Assembly: GCA_019925095.2 (NCBI GenBank) | Contig: CM034397.1 | Span: 952,001 to 1,016,000 of the forward strand | From: Dendrolimus kikuchii | Taxonomy: Eukaryota; Arthropoda; Insecta; Lepidoptera; Lasiocampidae | DNA: 64,000 bases | Direction of reading: 5' to 3' | Shown: positions 1-9,907 of the stretch, one piece after another | Position numbering within the stretch: the stretch's first letter is position 1 | Layout: the number at the start of each line of letters is the position of its first letter | Notes under the pieces: model-generated | Seen by the model: the letters and a program-made list of their open reading frames with translations, nothing else | The model's database searches: none | What the model was told of the DNA's origin: nothing | Program-made: the position numbers and the translations under genes

Positions 1-420
1 ACGGGTAGACACCATAGTCCTCATAGTTCCAGACCTCTACTTCCATTAGAAGTTCATCCCAATAGGCGGTACCTTTTGTTCTCCTTTCCTACAATTGTCC
101 AGGACTTGCCCTTAGGTGCATTTTTATATGGTGTAGATAAGGACAATCGCCGGTCAGTGTCACGCCACATTTAGATTAATTAAGTTTGTTAAGGCTCCTC
201 TGCGTGCTGGATTTCCCATAGCCCCACGCAAGCCGTATTGTAGGGAATTTTAGGACTATTGAAGGGAATTGAGAGCAAAAGGAACCGGGCTATTGTTGGC
301 AATGTTCAAGGAAGATGGAGAAATGGGTAGACGGTGACTCGCCACTCACTGCATGGGCCCCTGAAAATGCCAAGATTGGCGAGGGGCAAGATTTGTATAC
401 TACGGATTTGTCGTAATAAA
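1..420. repeat. Repeat F, rearranged copy
   Basis: Related to 35540-36130. Bases 1 to about 230 match that copy in reverse orientation (the blocks around CATAGTCC and GCCCCACGCAAGCC), while about 290-400 match it in the same orientation (GACGGTGACTCGCCACT). An inverted rearrangement lies between. Class unknown. Confidence 0.6.
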
Positions 421-889
421 ATTCAATCAATTAATATATTCGAAAATGTAATTAGCGAGCGGGATGATGCTCCATTTAGATAGCACCTGAAGATTTATTG
501 CCTAAATCGTCAGTCATCATTTGTACAAAGAAATCACATTTTTACATATCTGTTAATAATATTGGTCTTAAATAAAGGTTTTTAAATATGATCTATACTC
601 TATTAGAAGGCATAACAGTTTTTTTTTTGTTATAGAACAATATAAGATCAACAAGGAAACAGCTGATTGGGGGGTAATTGCATTTAAGTAAAATTGATCA
701 TTATTCTCATATTCAACAAAATGTTGTATCGTGTACTACAGTATGAATTATAAAAATTACCCAAAAACTACAATGAATAACATATCGAGCGTTTTGAAGC
801 AAATAGCTGGTAACGGCTATTTCTCAAATACTTCAAGCCTTTGAATAACTACAGTATTTGAGAAATATATTTGAGTTAGTAACTTACCT
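421..889. other. AT-rich stretch, nothing recognised
   Basis: No open frame, repeat-family match or strong palindrome was seen. Confidence 0.4.
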
Positions 890-1128
890 TTTTTTTTATC
901 GGCAGACAAACACACACATTGTATATCCCCAAATTAAGCAAGTTACGCCTGTGTTATGGGTAATATACAACGGACTACTCTGGGGCCGATCCCAGACACC
1001 CAGACCACAGTAAATAACGGAGAAAATACGTTTCCGAAATTTACTATACCAGGAATCGAACCCGGAACCTCTGCGTTGCAGTGAGGTACGCCGGCAAAGG
1101 CTTAGCTCGCTCAACCACAGAGGCCGTC
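890..1128 (-). mobile_element. SINE-A, tRNA-derived SINE
   Basis: Read on the minus strand it begins GGCCTCTGTGGTTGAGCG, has a tRNA-like B box (GGGTTCGATTCC) and ends in a T/A-rich tail next to ATCGGCAGAC. Four other copies are in the window. Confidence 0.75.
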
Positions 1129-1182
1129 AACCAACCTTGATATGAGTACAAGTCCTTGCATATAAGTTATATATATATATAT

Positions 1183-1785
1183 ATCTAAATGTGGCGAAGA
1201 CTGAGTACTTGGCCTGTAACACTACAGATCCCATATCCGTGAGCATAGGCGAAAATACGGTCGAGCGCACGGATCAGTTTAAGTACTTGGGATCTGTACT
1301 TAGTGCATCCGGGGATATCGACCACGACGTCAAGGCCCGTATCACAGCAGCTTGGGCCAAGTGGCGTGGGGTGACAGGTGTCATTTGTGACCCCAAAATG
1401 CCGGTTAGAATATGCTGCGATGGATGTGTGGAGTGACGCGGAAAGACCGGGTCAGGAACTCCCGCATCCGCGGCAGTCTTCATGTCCGTGACATAGCAGA
1501 CAAATTGCAAGAGTGTCGCTTACGTTGGTACGGCCACGTTTTACGGAGACCGGATAATTATGTGGGGAACAAATGTCTAGCCATGCCGCTTCCGCCAGGT
1601 CCCAGTCGAAGGGGAAGGCCCAAGAAATGTTGGCTTGACGTTGTGAAGGATGACATGCGTACCAATGGTCTCAAAACGGGGGATGCTGAAGACCGCGCGC
1701 AGTGGACTAGAAATAGTAGGAAAGCGGACCCTGGGCGTCGGGGTGAAAGCTCCGATCGCAACCGGGAATTAACGCTCGGATGATG
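1183..1785 (+). mobile_element. RTE-C LINE 3' fragment with internal deletion
   Basis: Two overlapping frames (1191-1436, 1412-1783) encode the C-terminus of an RTE-type reverse transcriptase: FKYLGSVLSASGDID, then MLRWMCGVTRKDRVRN and LRWYGHVLRRP. The segment normally joining PKMPV to the MRMLRWM block is missing at about 1408-1412, which shifts the frame. It ends in TGATGATGAT followed by (AT)n. Confidence 0.75.
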
Positions 1786-1786
1786 A

Positions 1787-1787
<1 letters not shown>

Positions 1788-1822
<35 letters not shown>
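1788..1822. repeat. (AT)n microsatellite
   Basis: Uninterrupted alternating T/A at the tail of the RTE-C fragment, probably grown from the LINE tail. Confidence 0.8.
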
Positions 1823-1824
<2 letters not shown>

Positions 1825-1849
1825 TTACAGATTGTTTGCATTGTATACA

Positions 1850-2100
1850 GATATACAATGCAAAAGTGGATGGATGCAGAAGTCGTGGAAGGCCACGATC
1901 ACACCTTCCATGATCAAATTGATCGTGTACTACCGGAGGGTGATGTCAGGAGCCTTAAGAACAGACGAGTGTGCATGACAAGAGTTATGAATGTCAAAGA
2001 AGCAAGTGAGGTGTGTAAGAATGGGCCTAAATGGCGCTGTTGTTCGTGCCTACCCCGCAAGGGAACTGGCGTGAAGTTATGTATGTATGTATGTATGTAT
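1850..2100 (+). mobile_element. RTE-A LINE 3' fragment, degenerate
   Basis: Encodes TFHDQIDRVLPEGDVRSLKN and RVMNVKEASEVCKN, then the family 3' end with GGAACTGGCGTGAAGTTATG and a (GTAT)n tail. Confidence 0.75.
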
Positions 2101-2224
2101 ATTGTTTTATTATTTAAATCATAACCTTATCAAAATATTTATACTGTTTCTTCTATGTACATATATATTATAATTTACAAATTAAATAGCTTTTAAGTCA
2201 AACTCATTTAAAATATTCGGGTCG

Positions 2225-2370
2225 TTTTAGTATTACGCCGAAAAGGAAGGTTTGCACTGAAAATCAGCGTTGTGTCGGATATAATTCCGGCACAGCAATA
2301 TGCTGAGTGCAAACCTTGTTTTGTAGTTATTATTTAGTTTTGTCCTTTGCTATTATTGTTTGTTGTAAAT
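2225..2370 (+). mobile_element. LINE 3' UTR with CACTGAAAATCAG hairpin module
   Basis: Holds GCACTGAAAATCAGCG and GCACAGCAATATGCTGAGTGC, a folded 3' UTR module also present at 47140-47310. Likely the end of a non-LTR element; the clade is not clear. Confidence 0.5.
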
Positions 2371-2427
2371 ATTATAGAATAGAATAGAATAGAATATAAT
2401 AGAATAGAATATAATAGAATAGAATAA
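2371..2427. repeat. (AGAAT)n microsatellite
   Basis: About ten imperfect AGAAT units. The following AATAAAAATTTATTG suggests a minus-strand LINE tail. Confidence 0.75.
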
Positions 2428-2891
2428 AAATTTATTGTATAAACTGTCACAATCATAAAATTACAAAGTTGTTCGAGTTTTTTGTTGGAACGACAGTTTG
2501 TCCTTTCGGACGTACAATACAGGCTATAATAGGCAATAATGTTTGTTTTAGTGTATTAGATTGGCAGAATTTTCTTTTTAATTTACCGGCAATAATTCCT
2601 TTTTATATCACCTGACTTTTCTATGTACTCGACATTGGCAAAATCAACGCATAAATGGCATTGCAGCCATCGCCTTAAAAAAATAACCTTGTTTGCTGAA
2701 AATGCGGCGTACAAATTCTCAAAATATGTTTTTATTTTCAGGATACATGTTAGGGATGTATGTATGTCGCTATTTCTTCTACTAAATTTATTCTTTCTTT
2801 CTTTTCTCTCTGCTTCCAAAAATATTTTAAAAATGTGTCAGGTAAAGAGTTTCAATTTACAAATGTCACAAACTTATTTTTTTAAAACTAT
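2428..2891. other. AT-rich stretch, possible LINE tail at its left end
   Basis: Bases up to about 2520 could be a minus-strand retroelement tail. The remainder holds only overlapping short frames on both strands without recognisable motifs. Confidence 0.3.
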
Positions 2892-3250
2892 GTACATACA
2901 TACATAACTTCACGCCAGTTCCCTTGCGGGGTAGGTACGGACAACACAGTGCCATTTAGGCTTATTCTTACACACCTCACTTGCCTCTTTGACATTCATA
3001 ACTCTTGTCATGCAAGCTCGTCTGTTCTTAAGGCTCCTGACATCACCTTCTGCTAGTACACGATCAATTTGATCATGGAAGGTGTGTCGTGGCCTTCCAC
3101 GACTTCTGCATCCATCCACTTTTGCATTGTATATCTGTTTAGTCATTCTTTCATCATGCATTCTTTCCACATGCCCGAACCACCGGAGCATTCCTTTCCT
3201 TACCTTCACCCCGACACTCTCTTTCAGACCAACTCTCTTTCTTACTTCGG
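2892..3250 (-). mobile_element. RTE-A LINE 3' fragment
   Basis: Minus-strand frame has RKGMLRWFGHVERMHDERM and ends YPARELA, with a CATA-type tail at 2892-2906. Confidence 0.8.
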
Positions 3251-3540
3251 TATAAAGAATAAAACTATGTATACTATTCAAATAAAAAAAAATGGATAAA
3301 CATTTCAATTAAGAACCGAGTTTGTTATACTCGACCAAGTTGAGAATATTATAACAGATATATAACATTGTTTTGCATCTCTCTAAATGTCGCTTGAAAC
3401 ATACCTTTTTACCCTTCGATGCGACATTGCTTGCAAAACAGTTCAAGTACATTAACTCGTTAGACGAAAGTGTTTTAATACTATATTTTTCCACAAGCCG
3501 TCAAAATTGTCGCATTGTCAATTTTTGTCTTTTTTTATGT
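3251..3540. other. AT-rich stretch, nothing recognised
   Basis: Short opposing frames only. Confidence 0.3.
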
Positions 3541-4165
3541 CTATGGCTTGGCAACTAGGCCTTTAAGCCAGGCGCAATTGTATTATAGGCTACAATCGAC
3601 GCCGTATAACGGAGTTCTTGTGAAAACCCGAACTGTATAGTCAAACGTGACCTACGTTTGACTATACAGTTCACATTTCTCACAAAAACATACTACTCAA
3701 AAACTATCAATATCCTACAATTATTGTTAATTTTAGAGTGATTTTACATATTTTTAGAAAATAAAACTGCACAGCACAACGTCTCCTTTCAGTTCCCGCC
3801 AAAAACTCCTCAATTTTTGCCTATTTCAACAAAAACACAGATAATTCAAAAACTATCCAACGCATTTATTTCAATTAAAAAAATATCGATTTTGGGATAA
3901 TCTATGCTTATATTGGATATAAATCTAACTAGAGTTTTTGGCGGGAACCGAAAGGGGACGTTGTGCTGTGCAGTTTTATAAAAAAAATGTGTAAAATTAC
4001 TCTAAAATGAACAATAGTTGTAGGATATTGATAGTTTTTGAGTAGTGATTACGTGTTTTTGCGAGAAATGTGAACTATATAGCCAAATGTGGCCATTCGA
4101 GTTTTCATCAGAACTTCGTTCAAATACAACTGCGCCCGGCTTAAAGGCCTAGTTGCCAAGCCATC
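3541..4165. mobile_element. Foldback element with about 250-base inverted arms
   Basis: The left arm (3541 to about 3820) starts CTATGGCTTGGCAACTAGGC and its reverse complement ends the right arm near 4165. Further matched blocks are GGATATTGATAGTTTTTGAG, CTGCACAGCACAACGTC and GGCGGGAAC. The centre is AT-rich and non-coding. The element lies about 240 bases beyond the VAChT poly(A) signal. Confidence 0.8.
3630..3672. repeat. Perfect 19-bp hairpin inside the foldback element
   Basis: GAACTGTATAGTCAAACGT (3630-3648) and its exact reverse complement (3654-3672) are separated by 5 bases. Confidence 0.85.
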
Positions 4166-4407
4166 AACTTTAAAAAAATCGAACTAGACTATAATGTATC
4201 TGTCTTTCAAATTCTTATAAGAAAAACAAATTAAAAAAAACTCACACATGTTCACTTTTAAAAGTGACAATTTTGAACAAAATCCAATTACACCCCAATC
4301 CGATTACTACGTTATAGATATAAGCACAACTATAGACATCTAACGAGATATTAATCGGCCGCCGGTGGTTCGCGACTCAGTGATCGAAGATTACCAAGTA
4401 AGACACA
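4166..4407. other. Intron of ChAT downstream of VAChT
   Basis: No recognised element lies between the foldback element and the VAChT 3' end. Confidence 0.4.
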
Positions 4408-4413
4408 TTTATT
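4408..4413 (-). terminator. AATAAA polyadenylation signal candidate for VAChT
   Basis: A perfect AATAAA lies 44 bases beyond the VAChT stop codon on the minus strand. It would give a very short 3' UTR. No downstream U/GU-rich element was tested. Confidence 0.5.
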
Positions 4414-4456
4414 AATACACAACAATTATTAAAACAACAACACCGATAGGAGCAAT

Positions 4457-6238
4457 CTAGAAACCTTGCCGAAAGGGGTTCTTGATGATCGGCCCTGGAA
4501 CAGGCTCAGCAGCGGGGGTAGATGCCGGGGCAGCACCAGCCCTGAAAGGATTGCTCGGAGACGGCTGAGGCTGCGCTGGCAGTTGTCTCGGCTGGTTGTA
4601 ATCTTGGTACTCCTGCTGATAGCCTTGCTGGTAATTCTGGTAAGACTGATCGTAAGTGTACCCGGCGTTAGCGTCCACACTTGACTCTTGGGTCTCAACT
4701 TGACCAGCTCCACTGGAGTATTCAAGATGGTTTTTAAATTCTCCATTCACTGGTTTCTGATCTTGTAGGCTATATGTTTGGTACTCTTTATCTGGTGGGT
4801 CAGCCATCAAGATATTAGCTTCATTCTCGAAGGGCTTGAAGTCATAAATATGTCGCAAGTACATCAGCACTGGAGCGTAGAGTAAGTTGCTGAACGCAAT
4901 AAAGAGATTCAAGGCAGTAAAACCAATAGCTTCGACGACTTCACCAGCAATGATCGGTCCTACGGCATAAGCAAATGAATAAGAAATATCTGCTATGGCA
5001 TAAATGCTGCCATAAACTGATACGTATCTCACATCAACTAGGTATCCAAGCGTTGGAAGTAATGCAGTATCGATTAAAGCGATTCCAAAACAAATTCCAC
5101 AGATAGGTATCATCAGCATCTTGTACGATGTGGCGAATGGAATTATAAAACAGCATAAACCTTCCAAAGCCAGGCCTCCTGCGGCCATTAACCATTGGTG
5201 TTGTGGATACTTCTTAGCCATTTTTACCGTAATAATTACTCCTAATACGTGGGGGAAGAACGCTGGTAACCAAATCATGCCGATCTTCCAGTTATCTTTA
5301 GTTAAATTGTCTTCCATCCACGATGAAATTGTTGGTTCTAGAAAAGCCAAAGCTACATTTGACATCATTAGGGCACCAGCACATACTGCAATGTATGGAT
5401 CTATGAAAAGTTTCCATATCGGTGTTCCAGCTGGTTTTGGCTGATTGGCTTCCTTTATTTGAGTCTTTAAAGGCTTCATCACTAGAAGCAACATTAAACC
5501 ATCCATTAAAGATATAAATGCAAGAATAAGAAATGGTACTTCTTTGCCGGCGAATTGGTATAAAGCTCCACCAAACGGAGGAGCTACTAAACTCCCAAAA
5601 CTGATAAAAGCTAAAGCAATACCCAATGCCTTCGATCGTTCAGATTCCTCGGTAAATCTATCAGCTATCATGGCCAAACCGGATGTATCTGCGAAAGCAG
5701 AACCGACTCCTTGAAGACTTCTTGCAAAAAACAGCATACTATAGCTCCTGCCACATGCAAATATCGAAGTCGATAGAAACATAATGATCAATCCAATCAT
5801 CATTGGAATATCGTAACCAATTCTATCGATTAAGGCACCGGAGAAGGGGTTGATCATTAGCTGTACTATGGCTTTGGACCCAAACAACATCCCTGTAGCA
5901 GAATCCTGGCCTTCATGCGATGCTGGTATAATTTGAGTCGGTATTATTGTTTTATTTCCTTCTCTAATTGGCGGAAGAGTTACAACATGGTCATATCCTG
6001 CTTCACCCCAAGCACCAATGTATCTTAAATAATCCGGAATGATCGGTACAATAACCATATACAGCATGTTATCCAGAAGCAAAGCAATACATACTATGAC
6101 TAAGATGATCTTTCTTTGAGAAGTGGGCTCTTGGATTTTTTCCCACACTATCTCCCTTACCTCCCGTACCTCGAGGTTTACCACGGGGATCATCGAGTTG
6201 TCCATCTTCTGCCATATCGTTTGCGGTCCTTCGGCCAT
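4457..6238 (-). CDS. VAChT: Vesicular acetylcholine transporter (VAChT), complete single exon
   Basis: This 593-residue protein exchanges vesicular protons for cytosolic acetylcholine and loads synaptic vesicles in cholinergic neurons. It is a 12-helix major facilitator of the vesicular amine transporter group. Helix 1 (about 44-66) carries the family DNMLY motif with Asp56. A lumenal loop (about 70-115) has a glycosylation sequon NKT at 95-97. The MFS loop motif GALIDRIGYD is at 134-143, VAPPFGG at 218-224, and the helix 10-11 segment DTALLPTLGYLVD at 390-402. The cytoplasmic tail (about 463-593) is rich in Tyr/Gln near 528-548 and has two NPF motifs (563-565, 587-589). The ATG has a strong context (AAG ATG G), the length matches insect VAChT, and no frameshift or internal stop is present. 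Absence of coding introns and its place inside the ChAT gene are typical of the family. An alternative MFS transporter is unlikely. Confidence 0.96.
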   Translation of the reverse strand: MAEGPQTIWQKMDNSMIPVVNLEVREVREIVWEKIQEPTSQRKIILVIVCIALLLDNMLYMVIVPIIPDYLRYIGAWGEAGYDHVVTLPPIREGNKTIIPTQIIPASHEGQDSATGMLFGSKAIVQLMINPFSGALIDRIGYDIPMMIGLIIMFLSTSIFACGRSYSMLFFARSLQGVGSAFADTSGLAMIADRFTEESERSKALGIALAFISFGSLVAPPFGGALYQFAGKEVPFLILAFISLMDGLMLLLVMKPLKTQIKEANQPKPAGTPIWKLFIDPYIAVCAGALMMSNVALAFLEPTISSWMEDNLTKDNWKIGMIWLPAFFPHVLGVIITVKMAKKYPQHQWLMAAGGLALEGLCCFIIPFATSYKMLMIPICGICFGIALIDTALLPTLGYLVDVRYVSVYGSIYAIADISYSFAYAVGPIIAGEVVEAIGFTALNLFIAFSNLLYAPVLMYLRHIYDFKPFENEANILMADPPDKEYQTYSLQDQKPVNGEFKNHLEYSSGAGQVETQESSVDANAGYTYDQSYQNYQQGYQQEYQDYNQPRQLPAQPQPSPSNPFRAGAAPASTPAAEPVPGPIIKNPFRQGF

Positions 6239-6310
6239 CTTTAATTTTGTTTGTTCTCTTTTAGCTTTGAGGTCTAACTAGTAGGCTTGCTGCTCATCTT
6301 ACTGCCGCTC

Positions 6311-6318
6311 CTTTTATA
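6311..6318 (-). promoter_or_regulatory. TATA-like box upstream of VAChT
   Basis: TATAAAAG lies 73 bases upstream of the VAChT ATG on the minus strand, so a start site about 30 bases downstream would leave a 5' leader of roughly 40-50 bases. It could mark a VAChT-proximal promoter separate from the shared upstream cholinergic promoter, or be chance in AT-rich DNA. Confidence 0.3.
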
Positions 6319-6628
6319 CGTTTAAGGGTAGTCCACTGCCCCCGGTTAGGATTTCGGAACCTGACAACAAACAGAAATGATCATTAATATCATTTCTATA
6401 AAGGACACGTTAGAGTGGATTGTTTCAAAAGGATTTTGATTCGATCTTTGTTTCTGTCAGTTGGCTAGGTTCCTCCATCCTTCTTAATTGAGTTCCGTCT
6501 CCAAATGGAACGGAACCCTTGGAATCTCTAATCTTCAATCCAAAGACGATTCAGAGTCCTTTTGAACACAGCACAAAAAATATCGACATTATATTAATTA
6601 TACAGGCACAGTAAGAAGAATTATTTAT
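6319..6628. other. 5' flank of VAChT
   Basis: This stretch upstream of VAChT shows no recognised repeat. It would hold the splice acceptor for VAChT if the transcript starts at the distant ChAT promoter, but no acceptor with a strong pyrimidine tract could be chosen by eye. Confidence 0.3.
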
Positions 6629-7290
6629 AAACTATGCCCGCGACTTCGTCCACGCTTGACTTGAGATTCCCGCGGGATTGCCGGGACACAAAATATTGCA
6701 GCATTTAAAAAAAGAATGCAAGCTGACGTTTTAGTGGAAACTGTGTCGGAATAAGCTGATTTTTATGCATCCGAACAACTTCAAACCGCTCCCGGGAAAA
6801 TTTCCGCGGGATTCTCGGGATAAAAAGTAGAGCAGATTTTAAGTCTAAGAATTTGCCTTCGATCAGCGCAAACCGTATCGAAATCGGCTTAGTAATTTTT
6901 ACGTGAATCCCGAACAAACGTATTATTGTTATTTATTTATTTTTCTTTATTACGATTGAATTAGTCTTTTAATTTAGTTAAACCACCAAATATTATTTGC
7001 TTTTTCTTGTAATGTCTGCTTGGACATCGGGTTGCCTGGAAGAGATCGCCATAAGCGATAAGGCCGCCCATTGTCCTAATGGAATAGTATTTATATTAAA
7101 TGTCTAGGTTTAAGTTATGGTGAACAATAAAGAGTTTTCATTCATTCATTCAAACCTACAAACAGACAAGAAATCTAAAACAAATTGCATCGTATTCTCC
7201 ATGGTTTATATAGTCTATTCTAGTTGTTTTTTTAAATAGCTTCAATGTGCAAACACGGCATGTTTAGAATTTCATAATATTATAGATACT
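6629..7290 (-). mobile_element. Helitron-like repeat, interrupted by a LINE tail
   Basis: On the minus strand an end resembles the Helitron hairpin (GTGGACGAAGTCGCGGGC). The body (ATCGAAATCGGCTTAGTA, CCATGGTTTATATAGTCTAT) matches 39085-39450. The block at about 6935-7155 is an inserted LINE tail absent from that copy. Confidence 0.55.
7015..7152 (+). mobile_element. LINE 3' end with GATCGC...GCGATAAGGCCGCC module
   Basis: GAGATCGCCATAAGCGATAA, GGCCGCCCATTG and an (ATTC)n tail. The same 3' module occurs at 35050-35200 (minus) and 53690-53805. Confidence 0.6.
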
Positions 7291-7556
7291 AGTGGTCGCC
7301 TAGTGGTCGAAATTCGACCATAATAATTAATTTAAATTATAAGTTTGAACATTGTTAGGGTTATGTTGTCAAAGACATACTTCTATAATCACAGATTTCG
7401 CCAAGGCTACACTGTTGATTTGACTTTAACCATAAACAAAAATGCGTGCCTGTCAAACACATGGTAGTATGTGTAATATTCTTTTTTTAAATTTAATGTA
7501 TTTTTTATGCATAATTTCAAAAATATATTAGCATTCTGCACTTCTTCTCTGTATAA
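7291..7556. other. AT-rich stretch, nothing recognised
   Basis: No repeat-family match or motif was seen. Confidence 0.3.
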
Positions 7557-7683
7557 ACTATAAGTGTGCGAAATTTCATACTCCTCCGTCCGCGCAATTT
7601 TCGTAAAGGGACCAAGTTTAGCTTGATTTGTGTTTCACGTATTAATATCTTATATCTTATCTTATACTAATCTTATCTTATAC

Positions 7684-8137
7684 TCTTATACTAATATATA
7701 AAGCTGAAGACTTTGTTTGTTTAAACCCGCAAATCTCAGGAACTACTAGTCGGATTAAAAAATTAGATAGCCCATTTATCGAGGAAGGCTATAGGCTATA
7801 TATCATCACGCTAAGACCAATAGGAGCGGAGCACCAATGAAGAATGTTTCAAAATCGGGTTTTTTTTTCGGGGTTTTTATTTAATTTAAAACAAAATTGT
7901 CATTTATATCATTCGATTTCAATGAATATCTTAGGAGATATCGCAGTTTTAAAATAACATCGCAGCAAAATAATGATCAAGTACCGCCCGTATTTATGAT
8001 GTGCAAGGTCGGCGGGCAGTTATTAAGATTTAAAAATATTTTCCCCTTGTACTTAAACAAAGTCGCGGGTTAAAGTGAGTGTTAGCCTTAAGTAGCCCAA
8101 AGTATTCCACGAGGACGAAGTCGCGAGCAGACGCTAG
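7684..8137 (+). mobile_element. Helitron-like 1, copy a
   Basis: Starts TCTTATACTAATATATAAAG and ends in the hairpin GAGGACGAAGTCGCGAGC followed by CTAG|T, the non-autonomous Helitron end structure. It contains the family block GGAAGGCTATAGGCTATA. It has no coding capacity. Confidence 0.7.
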
Positions 8138-8177
8138 TAAACTATAAGTGTGCGAATTTTCATAAGGGGACCAATTT

Positions 8178-8408
8178 GCTAGGTGGTAGGGCATTTGCCC
8201 GACTGGATGGCTACGACCCCTGGTCTCGAGTAGCCGCCATAACAACCTTGAGTTGTGTTCCGGCATTGGTGACCAGGTTCCAGTCTCCCTTAAGAGAGCA
8301 GCAGCGCATTTGTAGCACTTGGTGTTGCAAATGTCAATAGGCGATAGTAACCGCTTTCCATCAAGTGGGCCGTCTGCCTGTCTGCTGAACTCCTGCAATA
8401 AAAAAAAG
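8178..8408 (+). mobile_element. SINE-B, 5'-truncated
   Basis: Carries the family GGTGGTAGGGCATTTGCCCG through CTGCAATAAAAAAAA. It interrupts sequence that is continuous at 7557-7660 (AAGGGACCAA...GCTTGATTTGTG). Confidence 0.75.
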
Positions 8409-8439
8409 TTCAGCTTGATTTGTGTTTCACGTATTAATA

Positions 8440-8681
8440 TCTTATACTAATATATAAAGCTGAACAGTTTATTTGTTTGTTTAAACGCGCTAATCTCAGG
8501 AACTACTGGTCTGATTTGAAAAATTCTTTCAGTGTTGGATAGCCCATTTATCAAGGAAAGCTATATGCTATATATCATCACGCTAAGACCAATAGGAGCG
8601 GAGCCGCAATGAAAAATGTTTCAAAATCGGGGAGGGCTTTGAAAACAAATTCCACGCGGACGCCGTCGCTGGCACAGCCAG
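8440..8681 (+). mobile_element. Helitron-like 1, copy b
   Basis: Same 5' end as copy a. The 3' end has decayed to CGCGGACGCCGTCGCTGGC with CCAG in place of CTAG. Confidence 0.65.
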
Positions 8682-9390
8682 TATAGATATAAATTCATAA
8701 AGTGGATTTATAAAAACATTTTAGAAAACAGTATTAGAAATATTTAACGGTTTTGCTTGTACGAAAGAGGAATAAATTATATGTTTTTCTTTCCAAAAGA
8801 ATGAGACGTCAGTAATCCAAACGACTTGTTTGCACAAATCCAATTTGTACAGCGCGTCGTCGACGTTCTCATTACTCTCAGAGGGGAGTGCCTCGTGTTC
8901 CTTCTTTAAAACTGGGCCAGTGATACTTCATTCAATCAGTTTAACGACGCCTTGTGAATTTATCTTTTTTTTTTTACTAAAGACGAATATTGTGTCATTC
9001 AGTGGACCGTTCCGATTTTTTTTTTTTATTAACAACTCTACGGCCTCGAGTTGCGTACCCTTTTTTACAACTTAATTTCTAGATTTAATTTTTTTGAATT
9101 TAACACGCTTATTAGTTATTTTGGTTCTTGTGTGTGTCATTAATTTATTGATTTTTGTGTTGAGGTGTATGTATCTTACGAATAACTTATTATATTAATT
9201 TATTCTAGTTTTAATACTAAACTTATACTAATGTAGAGTGTATCTGTTATATGCTGGTGTTGTGAGGAAGTGCATGTGCAGTGTGGGCCTTATATCTATA
9301 TTTATATATATTGTCCTAGACCGTTCAGATTAAAAGGTTGTCAGTATTATTTTCATTTATATGTAAATAATAATATGTAAATAATAATAA
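8682..9390. other. AT-rich stretch with T-runs, nothing recognised
   Basis: One short serine/phenylalanine-rich frame at 8830-9075 has no motif and is probably chance. Confidence 0.3.
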
Positions 9391-9628
9391 TAATCGGCAG
9401 ACAAACACACACATTGTATATCCCCAAATTACGCAACTTACGCTTGTGTTATGGGTAATATACAACGGACTACTCTGTGGCCGATCCCAGACACCCAGAC
9501 CATAGTAAATAACGGAGAAAAGACGTTTTCCGAAATTTACTATACCAGGAATCGAACCCGGAGCCTCTGCGTTGCAGTGAGGTAGGCCGGCAAAGGCTTA
9601 GCCCGCTCAACCACAGAGGCCGTCAATT
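9391..9628 (-). mobile_element. SINE-A, tRNA-derived SINE
   Basis: Near full length, with the B box GGGTTCGATTCC on the minus strand and the ATCGGCAGACAAACACACAC end. Confidence 0.8.
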
Positions 9629-9905
9629 TATGTTAAGTATTCATTAATAATACATAATTATTTTACAGGCTACAATAATTAATTGAATTAATATTATAAA
9701 TACGTATGTAAGTACTTGGTGTCAATACCGAGAACGGAAAAGGGATATTGATTATTTCGGAAAATGGGACAGTTGTCACGGCACGGATCAGAGCCCCCGG
9801 AAAATAAAAACCTAGATATATCATAAAGATTTTAAAGAAATAGTAATACATAAACAAGCAAAAATAGTTCATATTTCACTCGGGGATTATATGTAAACTT
9901 GTTCT
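9629..9905. other. AT-rich stretch, nothing recognised
   Basis: No repeat match was seen; a short minus-strand frame is hydrophobic and likely chance. Confidence 0.3.
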
Positions 9906-9907
9906 AT

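Noticed and set aside
896..1114. Frame repeated at 31263-31571
   Set aside because: It is the translated SINE-A head, not a gene.
1..4400. Second ChAT exon downstream of VAChT
   Set aside because: No minus-strand frame here resembles ChAT; it is filled by LINE, SINE and foldback repeats.
5121..5444. Plus-strand frame inside VAChT
   Set aside because: An antisense shadow of the VAChT coding sequence.
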